Shown here one piece after another: positions 7,352-7,466 of a stretch of 7,466 nt of DNA. Numbering within the stretch: the stretch's first letter is position 1; each line of letters begins with the position of its first letter. The notes beneath the pieces were generated by a model. That model made no database searches. It saw nothing but the letters and a program-made list of their open reading frames with translations, and had not been told where the DNA came from. This stretch comes from Spirochaetales bacterium (lineage in GTDB: Bacteria; Spirochaetota; Spirochaetia; Sphaerochaetales; Sphaerochaetaceae): the NCBI GenBank assembly GCA_012519125.1, contig JAAYQY010000159.1, forward strand, positions 1 through 7,466, read 5' to 3'. A program made the translations under genes and the position numbers.

Positions 7352-7466
7352 AACAGCACCTCAACCTCCCCACCACAGATCATGCCCAATGAACCGGCCT
7401 TCTGTGCGTCGAGTGAGAACTTCTGGATGTGGTCCTCCAGGTTTGTGTTTTCCGCCATGTGGTGGA
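7339..7466 (-). CDS. XdhC/CoxI-like protein (C-terminal 41 codons, partial)
   Basis: Reading the - strand from the right edge gives 41 codons ending at TGA 7341-7339. The stretch KFSLDAQKAGSLGMICGG, followed by EVEVLF, matches the conserved end of the XdhC_CoxI domain, whose family pattern is LGM-x-CGG-x-V-x-V. XdhC-type proteins help insert or mature the molybdenum cofactor of xanthine dehydrogenase-like hydroxylases. In the two-domain family members I know, a Rossmann-type XdhC_C domain follows this motif; here the protein ends only a few residues later (QRR), so it is either a single-domain form or a truncated one. The 3' end overlaps the convergent FemX-like gene by 13 nt. The ATG at 7460-7458 is probably internal, because the motif belongs to the second half of a domain of about 110 residues. 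Confidence 0.6.
   Translation of the reverse strand, partial: HHMAENTNLEDHIQKFSLDAQKAGSLGMICGGEVEVLFQRR

Overview
The window holds a phosphate-uptake and phosphate-signalling locus, followed by a cell-wall gene and the end of an unrelated gene. Layout: pstS (3' end only), pstC, pstA, pstB and phoU on the + strand; a PhoR-type sensor kinase on the - strand, converging on phoU; a divergent FemAB/FemX-type peptidoglycan aminoacyltransferase on the + strand; and the last 41 codons of an XdhC/CoxI-like protein on the - strand, running off the right edge. Coding density is very high. The only non-coding stretches are the 70-bp pstS-pstC gap, with a 12-bp hairpin, and the roughly 140-bp divergent region between phoR and the FemX-like gene.

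How the genes work together: PstS captures phosphate outside the inner membrane, PstC and PstA form the channel, and PstB supplies ATP hydrolysis. PhoU links transporter state to the PhoR kinase, which would phosphorylate a PhoB/PhoP-type response regulator. No such regulator lies beside phoR here; it must be outside the window. The divergent promoter region contains an 11-bp-spaced direct repeat that looks like a Pho box. It could control phoR, the FemX-like gene, or both.

Organism: base composition is moderate to slightly GC-rich. The protein flavour (FemAB homologue, PhoR with an extracytoplasmic sensor domain, long PstA, XdhC-like neighbour) suggests a bacterium such as a Sphaerochaeta-like spirochaete. 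This is an impression from sequence character, not a proven assignment.

Novelty: most of the window is a conventional pst-pho locus. The points worth a second look are the Pho-box-like repeat beside a cell-wall gene, the phoR without an adjacent regulator gene converging on phoU, the enlarged PstA beside a normal-sized PstC, and an XdhC-like protein that stops directly after its conserved CGG motif. I see no clear sign of a wholly undescribed system, and no mobile element, CRISPR array, tRNA or rRNA.
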